Source: Lophius americanus (taxonomy: Eukaryota; Chordata; Actinopteri; Lophiiformes; Lophiidae). Taken from it: a DNA stretch of 64,000 bases. Made by a program: the position numbers and the translations under genes. Of this stretch, positions 25,201 to 40,200 are shown piece by piece; positions within the stretch are counted from its first letter, which is position 1, and every line of letters begins with the position of its first letter. Below the pieces are notes generated by a model that saw only the letters and a list, made by a program, of their open reading frames with translations, searched no databases and was not told the origin of the DNA. The stretch lies in contig JBBDHG010000009.1 in assembly GCA_037951165.1 (NCBI GenBank), forward strand, positions 8,521,001 through 8,585,000, written 5' to 3'.

Positions 25201-28200
25201 TGTTTGCAGTAGCGTATTAATAAAGCTTTAACGGCATATAGCCCAAACAGAATGTTTAATGTTTACATGGCAGCCTGGAGGTTCATCATTACAATTATCT
25301 TTTTTCCTCAAAAATGCTGTAGAGTTATGGTTCTCAACTGGTCTGGCTTCGGAACCCCAAATCACCCCTTAATAACAAGCCAAATCATATTTATTTAATG
25401 AAAAGATGGTGCAGTTCGAACCTGAGACAGTACAGAAGATAACATTATGCCAACACAAAAAAGCAAGATGGTTGATAAACCAGAACAAACAGCATTTGAG
25501 AAAACACTGACGTTTTTTGTCCTTTGTCCCCAAATGTATGAAATCCATAGTTCATGTAGCCGGTGTCGTACTTCTGTTTCGTCATGATCAATTAGCATAT
25601 GAAAACAAGCTTTGCAGGTCTTCTTCTATGCTGTGAAATGACGGGTGTCAATTAGCATTACAGGATATTATCACCACCTACTGTTACGGTGAATAGAAGG
25701 CACTCCACCGCATTAAAAATCCCTATCGAAATAAAAGCATGGGATTTTTTCTTAACGTTTTTTTTCCCCCATTCAAATGCCTGTAACCCACTAAAATGGG
25801 TCTGCGACCCACCGGTTGAGAATCACTGCTCTAGAGCATACAGCAGGTGAGCTTCGGTAGTTTACGAGTAGTTCACGGGCGTAAAGATAAACATTGTTGA
25901 ATCATTCATTTATTTAGTCAATTAAAACACAATCAGCTGCAGTGAAGTCGCTGCATGGTGGCTAGTTGTAGGCTGAAGTTCAAAACAAGCAGATGAATCC
26001 CTTTAAGAAGTCATATTTGGATGCCAATGTAGTCAGGTTAATCTAGGGACTAAGACGACCTGCAAAGGGACTTGGGTCGCCATTGTTGTCATTGCCGTTG
26101 TATGGTGCCTACCATTTGCAGTCGGAAGTAAGAATTACCGAGTTCCCAGTCAGAAGTATCACCTAGAAATCCCTTCGAAGCCGGAATTCCTACTCTCAAA
26201 GTCGGAGAAGCCTGAAAAATCTGACCTCAACATCCAAGATGGCTGCCCGTGTGTAAAAAGTAGGTTGAAGCTCCAGTAAATTAGTGTTTATTAGCGTATG
26301 TTTTCAGTTTGTGCCCCATTAAATCAGTCATACAAATAGAATTGTCCATCTTATATCTGCGTATATGTTTCTAAGGAGTTGGTACTAGCAAACTAAGGTG
26401 TATTATAAATTAAATGTATTATTATTATTATTATTAAGCTGTTATCAACTGGCATCACTAACACTGGCTAACAATAGTTAGTTACTGTAGCTAATACTGC
26501 TAAATCGATGCCAACCCAGTTATGGTTTTATCTTTATTCTGAGGTTTATATTTACGGAATTGCATTGCATTCACCAAATTCAAAAAAATTCACACAACCG
26601 ATCTCGTAATTACAAGAAAAATATCTTGTTATTAGGTGATACGGATCTCATAATTAAGAGAAAAGGATCTCGTAATTACGAGAAAAAGATCTCTTTATTA
26701 CATGAGAAGGATGTTATTGTTTGTTTAGACATGCCCCCATATGATCACGGATCTGTAACTATATCTGTCCTTTCACCATTTGTATGTTTGGGACGTTATC
26801 TCATTAGTGTTTTCGATGCTCTTCCTAACTGCCAAGCATAACTTATAATCTATAAACTTCTCCGTCGCTCTAGAAGAATGATTGTCTTACTTCCGCCACT
26901 GTTTAAATTTCTGTGAAGTCACACAGCGCATGCGCAATGATACGCAGCTATCCAACATTAGGATAAAATGTATAAATAGACCAGCATCCCGACCTTTTTA
27001 AATGAGAAGCAGCATAGCCCATATTCTAGGCCAGAGACAAAATACATTTAAGTATAGATTATTCAGATATGAAAAAGTTAAAGTAATAGCTGGAGCTGTA
27101 TTTTTTCCAAATACTTTCAGCAGCTTTGGCTACACAAAATGAGTGACGTTTTTGCATCTTATTTGAAATTATAAGCACGTTTATAAAGACGTACATTATA
27201 CATATCCAATGTAACAGACTAATCTTATGAAGTACCAACATTCGCAGTCGTTAAATATTCTGAGCCCTCGTCCTTTACTAACTAGCTACGGAATGACTGA
27301 GGAAAAACTAGTCAGAAAGTTTACTTACACAATAGTCTTCACTGAAAACAAACATCCCTTCGGTGTCGCTATTCTCTGATTTTGGTTTGTTGAAGAACTG
27401 CATAATTATCCAGAAGTTGTTAATATTCCGAAAGGGGAAGCAGAACAGGGATTTTCCAACTACCGACTTAAAAGTTTTCTGGAACTTGTGTGTGACCTCA
27501 TTCCAAGCTCCAAGTTACAACTTCCGAGGTAAATGCAAATCATCATTACTTGTAGGGTTGCTAGAAAAGTAAGTACTGAAGCAATGACGTGGCTCATATG
27601 CGACGATGCGCATGATGAGTTTTTGCTTTTAACGTAATGGATGATGTTGATCTTAACATTTATGGTGACCAACTTCACTTTTTATGCATAAAAATTTAAG
27701 TAATTTAAAGGGGAGGAAGACCGTTGTGAAGGTCTATGAACATCACTGCATCTGGGTTTTCATAATAAAAGCGTGTGATGAGGAATTTTGACGTTTATTA
27801 ATATTTTATTAACAATTAACATTTCTGGTGAGTTTACCACAGAACACGACCACACTAATAACGTAATATTTGATAACATTGAAACGTTAGTCACAGGTAG
27901 GCAACGCCTCTCCCGCTCGTGTCTCAAGTATAGAAGTGAATATGAATTATCATCAGCTGTTTCTTCATTAAAAGCATAATAATCACAGCAGAAGTACCCA
28001 GATAACACGATAGACGGCGACCTCTGATGAAACTCTCATCTATTGGTAGCTTTAGCGCTCAACACACCTGATGACAGCTCTTCCAACTGACGTGTCTAAA
28101 AATGTCAAAACCATTTCCGATTAGTCCACTGCTCATGTAAACAGTGACTACAGAAATTCTAAAATTAACGATTCTATTCTGAAAGGGGGGGTGAAAACTC

Positions 28201-31200
28201 ATGGTGCACCGATCGATCGCCAGGAGGCTTAGTTTGATGATATCGACAATCGGCCGAGCAGCTTCACTTGAGGCTTGTTATGTGCCCAGTCCAGGACCTT
28301 GGACCTGAGGTAGGGACAAATGTCTGACCGGCACTGTTTCTCTTTGAAATGGTCCAAATCCCATCAGTGTCTGAGAAGCCTGTGAGTGGCCTGGAGAATG
28401 TTTGACTGCATCCTAATTGACACTGCATCAGTTCAGACAACTGTAAAGGAGCCGAAAGGATGACTTTTAGCAGTTGATAAGCCCAAACTTATCCATGCAT
28501 GCCCATTATGCTTGGGAAGAGCTTCTTAAGAGCATAAAGTAGTGTGAAAAACGATTTGACACTCCTCTGAGATCTTCTATTTTTGGGTGTATCTCATACT
28601 AAACTGTCAATATAAATATAAACGTACAACAAAGGCAGCCTAAATAAACCCAAAATACAAGTTTGAAATTATGTTTTCAAATGAGGCATGCAGTTAATAG
28701 ATAGTTGTGCCATCTTAAAGGGTTTGTCAGCATACACTGCTCTTTTAAGGTCCTAGCACAGCATTCAGTAGGGCTGAAGTATGGACTTCAACTAGGCCAC
28801 ACCAAAACTTTATTTCCCTTATAGATATAACAGCATAAAATATTGTATTGACCTTCAGATCACATACTGATGACCTGACATTCTCCAACAAAATTTTATA
28901 GTAGTGAGAAAAATTCACGTTTTCCTCAATAATAGCCATTCGTCCAGTCCCTGAAGTACCAAAGTATCCCCACGACATTATCCTGTCCCCTCCATGCTTG
29001 GTCATGGCATAGTATACTTTTTAAGTAATGTTGTGCTTCGTTCACAAAAGTGGTAACAGGAGTCTTGAGGTAAGGGGAGACATTTTGGTCTTTTGAATTG
29101 TGGAACCGTGAACACAGATTTTTTTTGAGCGAGGTGCAAATGTGCAAAACGGTTAAGACCTATTGGCAATTACATTTTTTTTTGAAAATGGTCTATTTAA
29201 GTGATGATATGACTGAGCAGGGCAGCTAGTTATCAGGCATGGGCGTGTCTTCTAGATAACAAATAGTTTTTATTAGTTAAGTAGATTGTTTTGGATTGGG
29301 AAGAGGTAAATATTTTTTCACATAGGCCCTGCGAGTGTCAAATAATCTTTTTAGTTCAATAAGTACAACAATTTAAAACCAGCAATTAAGGGGTCACAAT
29401 CCAGTGTACTTTTGGTGCTGGTCCCAAGCCCGGATAAATGGGGAGGATAGTTTCAGGAAGGGCATCCAACGTAAAATGTATCCCAAATCAATATTTTGAA
29501 TGAGATGATCCACCGTTGCAGACCCTAAAGGGAATCGCCGAAGAAATATAATCATTTCAAATGAGCATTTTCTGTTTACTACGGTGCTTTTGTTTTATGT
29601 GAACTTTTGTTTGAAGACCAGATACAGATTAGTATGGGATACAAATAAAGATAAAAGACTACAGTGTTTAATGCTCCAAAACTTTGGGATAGAGGAGTTC
29701 CAGGTTGCACCAAGAAAAAGTGCCAAAGGCAGTAACTGATACCAACTGCACCGGAATCCAGCAAAGAAAACATCAGTTCTAGAGAAACCACAGCAGATGT
29801 GTTAGTGCAGGAGAAAAACCTCAGACGGAGACCAGAGGTTCAGCATCCAGCCTCAGCTAGTAGGCCGTTTAAGGTCAACTTAGGGAGGCATCTGAAGTTT
29901 ACAGAACATATTGCAAGGACTAAGGGTTTGGCGATAGGATCACATAAATACCACAATTATTTCAAACTTTTACCTCAAGTAAGTGTTTCTTTTCAAAATA
30001 CAAGTTTGACGGCTGGACTGATACTGGACTCAGTACACTTGGTAGATCTGTGTTCACCATGAGGGCAGGTGATGACACATATGGTGATCAACTGTCCACT
30101 AGGGATGTCAAGATTAATCGTTTTGCCTTTAACCACGATGAGTAAAGTCACAGTATCATATTTTTAAGAAATTAAAAAACAACGGTATTTTGGGAGACAC
30201 GTATATGCGTGAAGCGCAAGGAAATCTCTTTCCCGCCTATGTTTGGGTTGCCTGTGTGGTCAAACTGCGCAGAGTTCTATCCACCAAAGAAACGTATCAA
30301 GTCGTCAGTGTGCAACCATGTTGGGTATCTACTAATGACAAGATGGGTGCTGGTTAGAAGACGGATATCAAATCTGCTGCATGCTGTCGGAAATTTGGTG
30401 CAGAATAATAATCCATCTTGTTTACCCAGTTCAAGGTTAAAAAAACAACAACTGAACTTATTACTTCTCTTACGCTGGTTACTTTCCTGAAAAATTTAAA
30501 TGATTTTCACCAAATTTTACATTCAGATGTGTAGCGAGTGCATCAATCGCATGCTCCTCCGGTCAAAACGCTAATGCTAATTAAACAGCCTACGCTAAAT
30601 CAGATACTCACGCCAGACTTAGAAATAAAGACAGTCATGTCGTATCGCTTGCACGGGCAATAAGGGTCTTCTATTAATGTGCCAGATAACCCGACACTCT
30701 TGCACACAAACACACACGGACTCACTCACACACGCTTGGACAAGCGGGCACTAACATATATCTGAAATAATGCATGCGGGTACTTCAAGCACATACAACA
30801 TACTGGCTCTGTCACATTAGCAAAGAAATTCAATGATAAATGCAAGGAAAATATTTAGGTCTTTGGGACACACGTGTCAGCAAAATTATTATAACCACCA
30901 ACAGCTGAATTGAAAAACATGGATTATCTGATCATCGTGGTTACCTGTCAGTGGGTTAACATATTCAGCAGGTGAACATTTTGTCCTGAGGACAGTGGAG
31001 TTGGAAAATCTGAAGCAGTGAAAGGATCATGGACATCTAAAGCTCATTGATGTGTGTGGAAAACGATGCTAGCCCGTGCAATCAGATCCCAGGGAAGAGC
31101 TTTAGTAGCACAAACTACTGAAAAAAGCTTATGCTGGTCCTGATTGAAAGCTCTCAATCACACAGTGCCATCACACAGCAAATTGGTGCCTTCAAAAAAT

Positions 31201-34200
31201 TAGGCAAGTGGTTTTAATCTTAAGGCAGATTTGATTGGAGTTAAAATACACTGGCCTACCTACCCAAACACACCTCTTGAAGTAAAAGTTAACACTGTGC
31301 CACGGACAGCAATGACGCATCACACAACGGACACAACTTTGTCAACTCTTTCCTGCTATACTGTCAATAATCATGAATACCCTAACTATTTTCTGAGAAT
31401 AACCGTGAAATTGAAATCTAATACCGTAACATCCCTACCCTCCACCAACATTTGTAACTGTTACAATATCAGATTCAAAAATATTCGATTTGTCCGTCCA
31501 TATATAAGATAAACGGACTCTAAAACAAACGCTCATACAGATATGAGAACGATCAAGTTGTTGAGAGAGTATAGAAGTAGCTCTTTGGATAATTTTGGTT
31601 AATTGTCATTAATGGAACTTGCTGTCCCCTAGGAAGACTGGATGTCTAAGAAGGGTTATATCTTTCTCTAGCTGAGGAGTGCAGAAAGGCACAGTGAACA
31701 TATTGCATTTAGCTACAGAGGTTAAAGCAATTTTTACATTAGACAGACTGTTTCCTGAGTTATCAAGAAACAAAATCAAAGTTGCATCATCTGGCATGTA
31801 ATTTGTCACATGTACTTGTGGCCAAATGATGGGCGCTCTAATATTATAAACATGAAAAAAGGCAACAAAATTCCCATTAATCAAAACCTGCTTACCAGCG
31901 GTGTGATATGTTTTTGAGTCGTCTGGGTCCAAGGCACTCTTATTTTGAAGGATACAGTAGAAAATAAAGGCTAGAAAGAGAGAGAGATCTATACATATAT
32001 TTCGGCCACGAGTTTCGGCACATTGGCCCTCGTCAGGGCATCATGGCGAATATAAGTACATTAATTCATTCTATTAGCTTTCTCTATTACTGTGACCTGG
32101 ATTATGTGTTTTTACTTGTCTATATTCTGTCTAACATTATAGTTTATTCATACATTAAACCACTCTGCTGTTAGATTATGCTTCAAACACTACCTTTTCT
32201 AAGCGAACGTCATAATCATAGTTACATTTGTAAAATTTGGTCTGACCCTTTAAGTTGATAACCATCTTCTATTCTACCTCTTAGCAAGAGTGTGATTGAT
32301 ATATTTAAGGAGGACAGAAAATCAAAAGATATCCTGTGAGAATAGAACTTTTTCATTGTTAAGTCTTTAGATTACTGTTATCCAGAAGACACGTTGAACA
32401 CCGTAACAGAATAGAAAGTTATATGGCTCAATAAGAGGATGAAGATGATGACCAGTGATGCTGGATTTACTACTCACTGCAGAGAATGGGTGAAGATGGG
32501 ACCTGGAGGGTAAGGATTGATCCATCAGATTGGGGGATGTTGACTCTAAAGGCCAGCCTGGCACGTGTGCTCTTCTTCTTGGACCCCGCCACCCCAATAC
32601 GGGCCTCCACATCTGCATTGCGCAACTTCAAAATTCCTACACAATCCACCCTGTGGAAACGTATAAGACAGAGAGTGCATAGTGACCACTCCAAATGCTG
32701 CAAATAATTGAACCAAAATAATCCACTTAACACCACAACCCCTTACGCAAGTGTCATGTCACTACTGGGCTCCAAAGGGATCTCAATAACTGTGGTGCCT
32801 TCGATGTCAACCTCTTTGCAGGCAGTGGTGTTGCGACCTGTCACTCTGCATGCTTGGTAGAATCCGTGAGGCTTCACTCTGCCAGCATCATTTGCTACAA
32901 ACACCTGCAGCACAACTGGTTCACTCACACCCTCCAACTGTGGACAAAAAAAACTGTGTATATAATTTCACCTTTACAGATAGAAAACACAACATTAATA
33001 AATGAAAGCACAGGGTGTAATTGTGAGATGAATATAAGGTCCAACATCCATGTTAAGCATAAACAGTTCAATGTAATGTGTGAGTAAGTGTCAGTAACCA
33101 GAAAGAGTCAGATCTATTTTGTTCCTGCACAAATTTCACAAAAATATACAGGATTCATAACTGCTGAGGGAAATCCTTTGATTATATCACATGAAGTATA
33201 TGAAACTGTTAAAAAATAAGAGTTGAATACATTGCTTAGGTTATTATTACAAACTTTTTGATTAACTTTGGGGCTGTTTTGTTGAGTGTATCAAACATAA
33301 CACAAAACAAAAAGATTGAAACTACATAACACTCTAATATATAATTTACCTCATAAATAAATGAAGATTCCAATTTAGGCGTTTCATTTTATTCCTGATT
33401 AAAGAAACAGTGTACGGCCATCTTTTCAAACCTTCACAGTGGGGAATCCTTGCTGTGTGCGATCTTTGACAGAACCTCTGCTTCCCTCTGTCAAATAACG
33501 AGCCCTGTGCTGGGTCTCTGGCTGCACCAACATCTTTAGGTCCTTCCCATCACTCCTCTGGGGGAACTGAGCAGATAGTGACCCACCCTTCACCGCAGTC
33601 CCTGACTCGAGAGAGCTGGATGGCAACAAAAATTATAGGATGAATTTAATGACTCCGAGAAGTTTAATTATTCTTAAAAAAAACCAAAACGAAATTAAAT
33701 GGCCTTTACTATATTCTCACAGATGGACAATGGTACTCTTGAGTTAATAAGTGGATAGAATGTGAATTGAACAATTTTCACTGCACCTGGCTATAGGACT
33801 TGCTTTGTCTGTGCCCAGCTGGGATAAGACAAAGTGAGGGGCCTTGGCGCTGTCAGCATCAAACACATCCATGCTATCCTCTGGAGGAGCAGGCTTGGGA
33901 CCAGGCCTCTGGCGAGGGGTGCGTTTTCTAGACTTGCGTGGTACCTCTGTGTTGTCATTGTAGGAGCTGGAGCTGATCAGGCTGAAGTTGGAGACAGAGT
34001 CATCAGCCCACATGCTGCTGCTCTGCTCGGAGTCTGGACCTGGAGCACCGGATGCACCAAGCTCTTCTTGGCAAGACATCTGACTGTCATCAAACAAATC
34101 CTCAGGTGGCGGGGATATACTCAACACAGGCCTTCTTTTCGATGGAGTGTTCTGAGGTTGCTGGACTCCTAGCCCTGATAGCACACCTGACCCTATGTCT

Positions 34201-37200
34201 CCTGTTGTTGTGTTTGCGCCATTGTGGCCTCTGCTGGGAGCAGACATAGAACTCTCCATACTTTGCATCTCTGAAGCCCCAGCTCCTTCCCCTCCAGCAG
34301 ACTGGGTATGCTGGGGAACTTTGAGATGGTCTGAGGATGAGGTAGAAGAGATAGTAGATGGGACTCCCATGGCATGGGAGGAAGAGGCAGAGGGGCTTGA
34401 GGTGGAGGATGTGGCATCTGTAGTAGTATATAAAGACAAATATGTTAGTGCAGCTATTCAGCACAGAGCAGGCTAGCAGTCCCCTTCAAGCAGCTGAATT
34501 TGTGAATATTTTGTATTGATTTCCCTTCTTCCCAACTCTAATTTCAACAGACTGTTGTGGCTAATATGCTCTCACTGTGCATGCGAGAACTGTCAAGCAT
34601 TGATCAAATATTCTGAAGTTAAAGTTGAGAAGGGTACTGAAGGTCCCACAATGTTTAGATTTATACAAAACCTTTCTGAATTAAAAATCAGTATGTCAAA
34701 ACTGGCATGCTTTGGTTTACAAAAAAAAACCTACAAATGGTTACATACACATTGCCAGAAAAAAACTAAAAGGAAATCTGGTCAAACTTTTCTTGTACAG
34801 CCAAATTTGTAAGCTGGTAATGTGGTGCCAAATTAATTTTGCCAGGGTTACAGTACAGTACAGCTGTGCAATGTGCATTCAGTTGAAAAGGGTAGTTCTG
34901 CGCATGCCAATTGGAAGATTTGGTTGGGACTGAGCGTAGCCATGGAGACAGAATAAACAAGTCTCTGACCTATAGAGCAGTGAACTGCAGACCATTTTAT
35001 ATGCAGACACTCCCTGCCTCAGAGGGAACTTCCTGCAATAAAAACGAGACAGCCAATGAGCAACAAGAGAGCTGACCATTCATGATTCAACTTCTGTCAA
35101 TCAGTAAATGAATACACTGATGGGCGGAATAACTTTCGAAGTTGATCATTTATTGCCATTTATATTTGGTTGATGATAGTCTGAAGAACATTGCAATTGC
35201 CATGCTTTTGATCAGCACTCGTGAGGGCCAGCTGGTTAAGAGAAGCTAGCAAAGGCCAGTGTAAACAATTCCATATGACTGTTGACCAGTTAGTTTTGTG
35301 TTCAGCAGAGACAATAGAATCACAGTTAAGGCTGGTGTTTATTATCCTCAAACAAGGTTAGATGGTATGCGATTGGTATAATAAACCATACTTAAAACAC
35401 AATTTAACTATTTTTAGGGGCAACTTAATAGTTCCTAAAGACTTATCACCTTAAAATGATTGGGAGTGTATTAATATTTTAGAGGAAAAGCTCAAGTAGT
35501 TTGCATCAGTGTGTAGGATTATGTGTAAATCACAAATATGAAAAGGTTATCTATTCTTGATGCACTAACTGAAGCATTTACAAAGAAAACACAACTATAT
35601 TGCCAACTTTAGAGAGAAGGAGGAAACTCACACGGGAATGCAATGTTTTATGTCAGAGGATAAGGGTATTTGTGAAAAGGGCACTAGTTGGATCATCAGT
35701 ACTGTTTATGCAGCATGAAAGTTTCCTACAAATACATTTCTTATAACCTAAAAAGCCAAGTTGAACGAAAAATGTTGTTAATAAAACTCAACATTACATT
35801 GAGCTGTTACACGGACTAAAGCGTATAGGGGCCTTAATAAGGCCTTGTATACTTTCATTACACAGAATCCACTAAAGCTGTGTTTCCACTGCATGGTTAG
35901 GCTAAACTCATTTTTTATCCACTACTTTTTCAACTCAAATAGACTCTTAGAGATAAGTGAAACTGCCATGAACAATTGAGGAGATTGAAGGGACTGCTGT
36001 TTCTGACAGGAAGATCATTTTTTAACATAATGCAAAATGACAACTAATTAATCCAGTAACATATTCCAGATAGAGCCGGTCTATCACACTCTAGAGGGAA
36101 GGAAAAATATGCCACTACCATGGAAACCATTGTTTCAGAAAAGGTTGAATGCAGCAAGCAAAGAAAAGAAAAGTTTAAGATATCGTACATAACCTTTGCA
36201 AAAAAACCTTATCTGAGATGATTAAAAAACAAATATTATTAACAGCTTTTAAGAAAAGGAAAACCAAAGCAGAGGGAGCTGAGTTGGCTTGAGATTCTTA
36301 AATGAACTTTGGTAAGATTAACTAAGATAAGAGGTTGGGCTTAAATAACGTTACACATTGCATCTCTTTTCAATCAATTTGTTTTCTAAATTCTAATAGC
36401 TCAGTGGAGACAAGTCAGCAACATACACACAGAGTCAATAAATGATGAGCAATGTCTCTTTTCATGCTGCAGGGATTATAAGAATATATATTCATCACAT
36501 AAACATTTAAAGTCCCTAAAAGGTTCACCAAACACATACAGGCCCAACCACTACAATCTCACAACAGATATTAATTAGTAATGAAAAAGTTAGAGGGATC
36601 AACAAGCTCACATTATCTTCAGATTAAGCTCGAGTCCAGCAGTAAAAATCCGTTTTAGAATTTAGCAACTGGTACCACCACAAAACCAGCCATATACACA
36701 AGTGAGATCTGAATACTTCAACTTGCTGTGCCTGCAGTATTCAAATACTTTAGATGAGCTATAGATAGGTTACCAGCCCATATCATCTTATGCAGTCTAC
36801 AATATTGCCTCATTAACTCATCAAAGGGTGAAGTTACCCGTGGACACAAATACAAGCCTGTATTATTTTCTTACCCTCTACAGTCACAGGGGGCAGTTTT
36901 GCAAAGGGAAACATGGTTTTCATGGACCGAGGAAGGAGCTAACCTGAGGCCAAGGCTGCAGCGGGGGGAGGTCCTGCTTCTCCCCCACTCTTCTGGCTCA
37001 TGGTGGGTGGGTCTGTCTTTGAGGACAACGGCTGGAGCTGGAGCTCTTTGGGGAGGAGGTCATATACAGACTCTGTCAGAGAGGATGAAAGAGAAAAATT
37101 AATTATTAAAACAAGCTCAAATCAGATTTACTGTTTATAACAGGGCCGTGTAACTAGAAAATTTTTCCATTTACATGACTGAATATTTTCAGATAAATCT

Positions 37201-40200
37201 GATTACGGCCATGTGGGTTGAATCCAAAGCAACTGGACTTCTGTTTTGGCTTAAAGACGTTTAACCTCTCATCCAAAACACCTCTTCAGGTCTCCGAAAA
37301 ATGAATGACTACCGCCCAATTTGAGGGGGTGGCATCATTACCAAATGCTTTGAGAGACTCGTCCTCTACCAAATTAAAGCTGCTATCCCTGTCAATCTCA
37401 ACCAACACCAGTTTCCATATCATACCCGCAGAGGACGCAATCACTACAACTCTCCACACAGCCCTTACACACCTGGACCAAAAGAATACTTATGTAAGGA
37501 TGTTGTTTGTGGCCTAATTCTGTAATCCCGAACAAACTGCTCCAAAAACTGAGTAACCTAGGCTTGGGTGGTTTACTGTGTGCTGGGATACTGGATTTCC
37601 TGAGGAACAGTCCCCATAACGTCAGCATAGGTCACCACATCTAATCCACTCTCATTCTGAACACTGGTACACTTCTCAGCCCTCTCATCTACTCCCTTTT
37701 CACCCAAGACTGTTTCCCCATTCACTCCACCGACAGGAGGTTTAGCATCTGACGAAATTGTTTTGCAACAACAGCATGGACCTGAATACAGCTTAAACTA
37801 AGGAAATGATAGTTGACCTAAACGCACCAAGCCCTCCGCACTCTGCATATACAGAGAGAAAGTAGAGTGGGTGGATTGCATTATGTTTCTTGGAGCCCAC
37901 TTTTGGCTAACCTCACATGGTCCAGGGACATCTCTCAACAGGTAGGGAAAGCCCAACAGGAATGTATTTCTTTAGGAAGCTGAATCATGCCTACCGACCT
38001 CAACAGCTGCTGATAAACTTCCATCGGTCCACCATAGAGAGCCTCCTGACCTACTGCTGCACAGTTTGGTTCACCAGCTGAGCAGCAGAGGACAGGAAGC
38101 ACCTGCAACGGGTAGTGAGGATGGCGGTGATAGGGACCACATTGCCTCCCTTCAGAGATATGACTGATACATAAAGTCTCAGAGGTTCTTAGGTGGATTC
38201 AGGGCTGGGGAATGTAGCCACAAGTCAATGGCATAAATACCTTCACCATCCAGGAACTGCATACACACTCTTATCATAACATGCCAGGCATTGTCCTGCT
38301 CCAGGAGGAACCCAATGTCCACAGCAACAGTGCAGGGTCTGACAGTTGGTCAGACCTTACACTTACATAGCAGTCAGGATACCATTCATTAACACCCAGA
38401 GGTCTCTGTGACCCTCCATGGATCTTGTCCCCTACTGGTCCCCACGGATTATGTTGCAGGCAGCATAATGTTCACCATGGTGTCTCTAGACTCTTTCATG
38501 TCTGTCACATAAGCTCAGTGTGAAAATGTTCTCATCTGTGAAGAAGAGTCACCATTGGTGAAACATCCCACTCTGATGAACACCAATCCCACTGCATAGT
38601 GCTGGGCTGTGGGATAAGTATCCCTTTAGACGTTGGTGTCTGTTTCTGACAGTCTGTTAAGAAACATCACACCAGTATCCTGCTGGACAACATTTTGTAG
38701 GGATTTGGCAATGCTCCTTCTGTTTCTCCTCACACAAAAGAGCAGATACCAGCCCTGCTGCTGGATTGTTGTCCTTCTACGGCCCTTTGCAGGTTTCACG
38801 ATGTCTAGGCCCGTCTCCTCGTATTCCCTCCACTCTCTTGAGACTGGTCTGGATCCTTTTTGGGCTGCAGGAACCACCTCGTGAGTGACGAGGACACAAA
38901 CAAATTGCAAAACTAGAGAAAAATCAGCCAGGATGGATAGCGGAGAGAAATAGTGTGTGATCATCACTTGCAGAACCAGAACTTTTTTGGGGGTTGTCTT
39001 GGTTTTAAAATGCGCTTTTGGGCAAACGGATCACAGGTGGACAGCGAGACACATAGCTAAATACATTTCTGAATACATTGCTGAATTTGTAAACAAACTT
39101 CAAGACACATTCTGATCTATTCACTCAAACCACTTGCTGAGGCGGTCTGGGACATATTTGACTACATATCTTTTGTAGTGTTAACGTTAATGTGTCCTGA
39201 TGCATCTCCGACAAGGACGTAACAGGAAAATATGCCATCAGTGCTGGACATGGGGGTTGTTTTGGGCAGAAGCACGTAACTCTTAAAGAGGGAACTTGAG
39301 AGAACTTGCGCTCTTAACAAAACGCAAATAGCTTTGTCCTGTCAGTCTCAACAGTTGGAATAGTCCATCCATGTATAGTGGCTCCTGAAACATCTTAAAA
39401 TTGTTAGATAGCCCATAGTAGCAAGCTTAAAAAAACTACACTGCGGAAGTGACGAAGGGAGCAAAGAAATCTGAACACAAGTGGTCAGTTGGAAACATTC
39501 AGAGACACGTGATAGACACAGGTGTAAACACCAATGTGTCTCGCTGTCTGCTTGTTATTTGATCCCCTGAAACGCATTTTAAAACCAAGTCCAAGCAGGG
39601 CCTTGATGTTCCCTTTCCTGCTCACCTGTTGTCACTTAATTTGAACCAATACAAAATAACCAGCTTCCTAACTGGACACATCCGGATCCCAGAGGTTAAA
39701 CTGACTATGTTCCATATTTCGATGAGCAAGTGTTCTCTTAATTTTGTATGAGAAGTGTATTTCAAAATAAAGTCCAATTTTAAATCCAGTAAATACATTT
39801 TATTTAAAAAATAACTTTTTGGAATGGGAATGAAAGCATGTATGTGGCTTTTGATTAAAAAAACTGCAGTCATCACTAACACAAAACAGGGTATCTCATT
39901 ATAAACTAAATGATGCTCCCATGGGGCTTAGAGTAATAAGACCCACTGAGACATTCCTTGAAATGAGATGTTGAGGGGATTCATAGAAGACTATAATCAA
40001 CCACTAGAACTCCAGTGAAGTAAAGCACATTTGGTGTCAGATAAACCCATGATGAGCTAGTCTGGTTGCTATGAAACAGTGATCTATCAACACAATGATA
40101 TGGATATTTCAGCAATGAACTGACAGCTTCCAGCATGTGTAGTAGTCATCTAATACTCAGCTATGACTTAGCACCACCAGAATGGTGAAACTGAGAAGAC

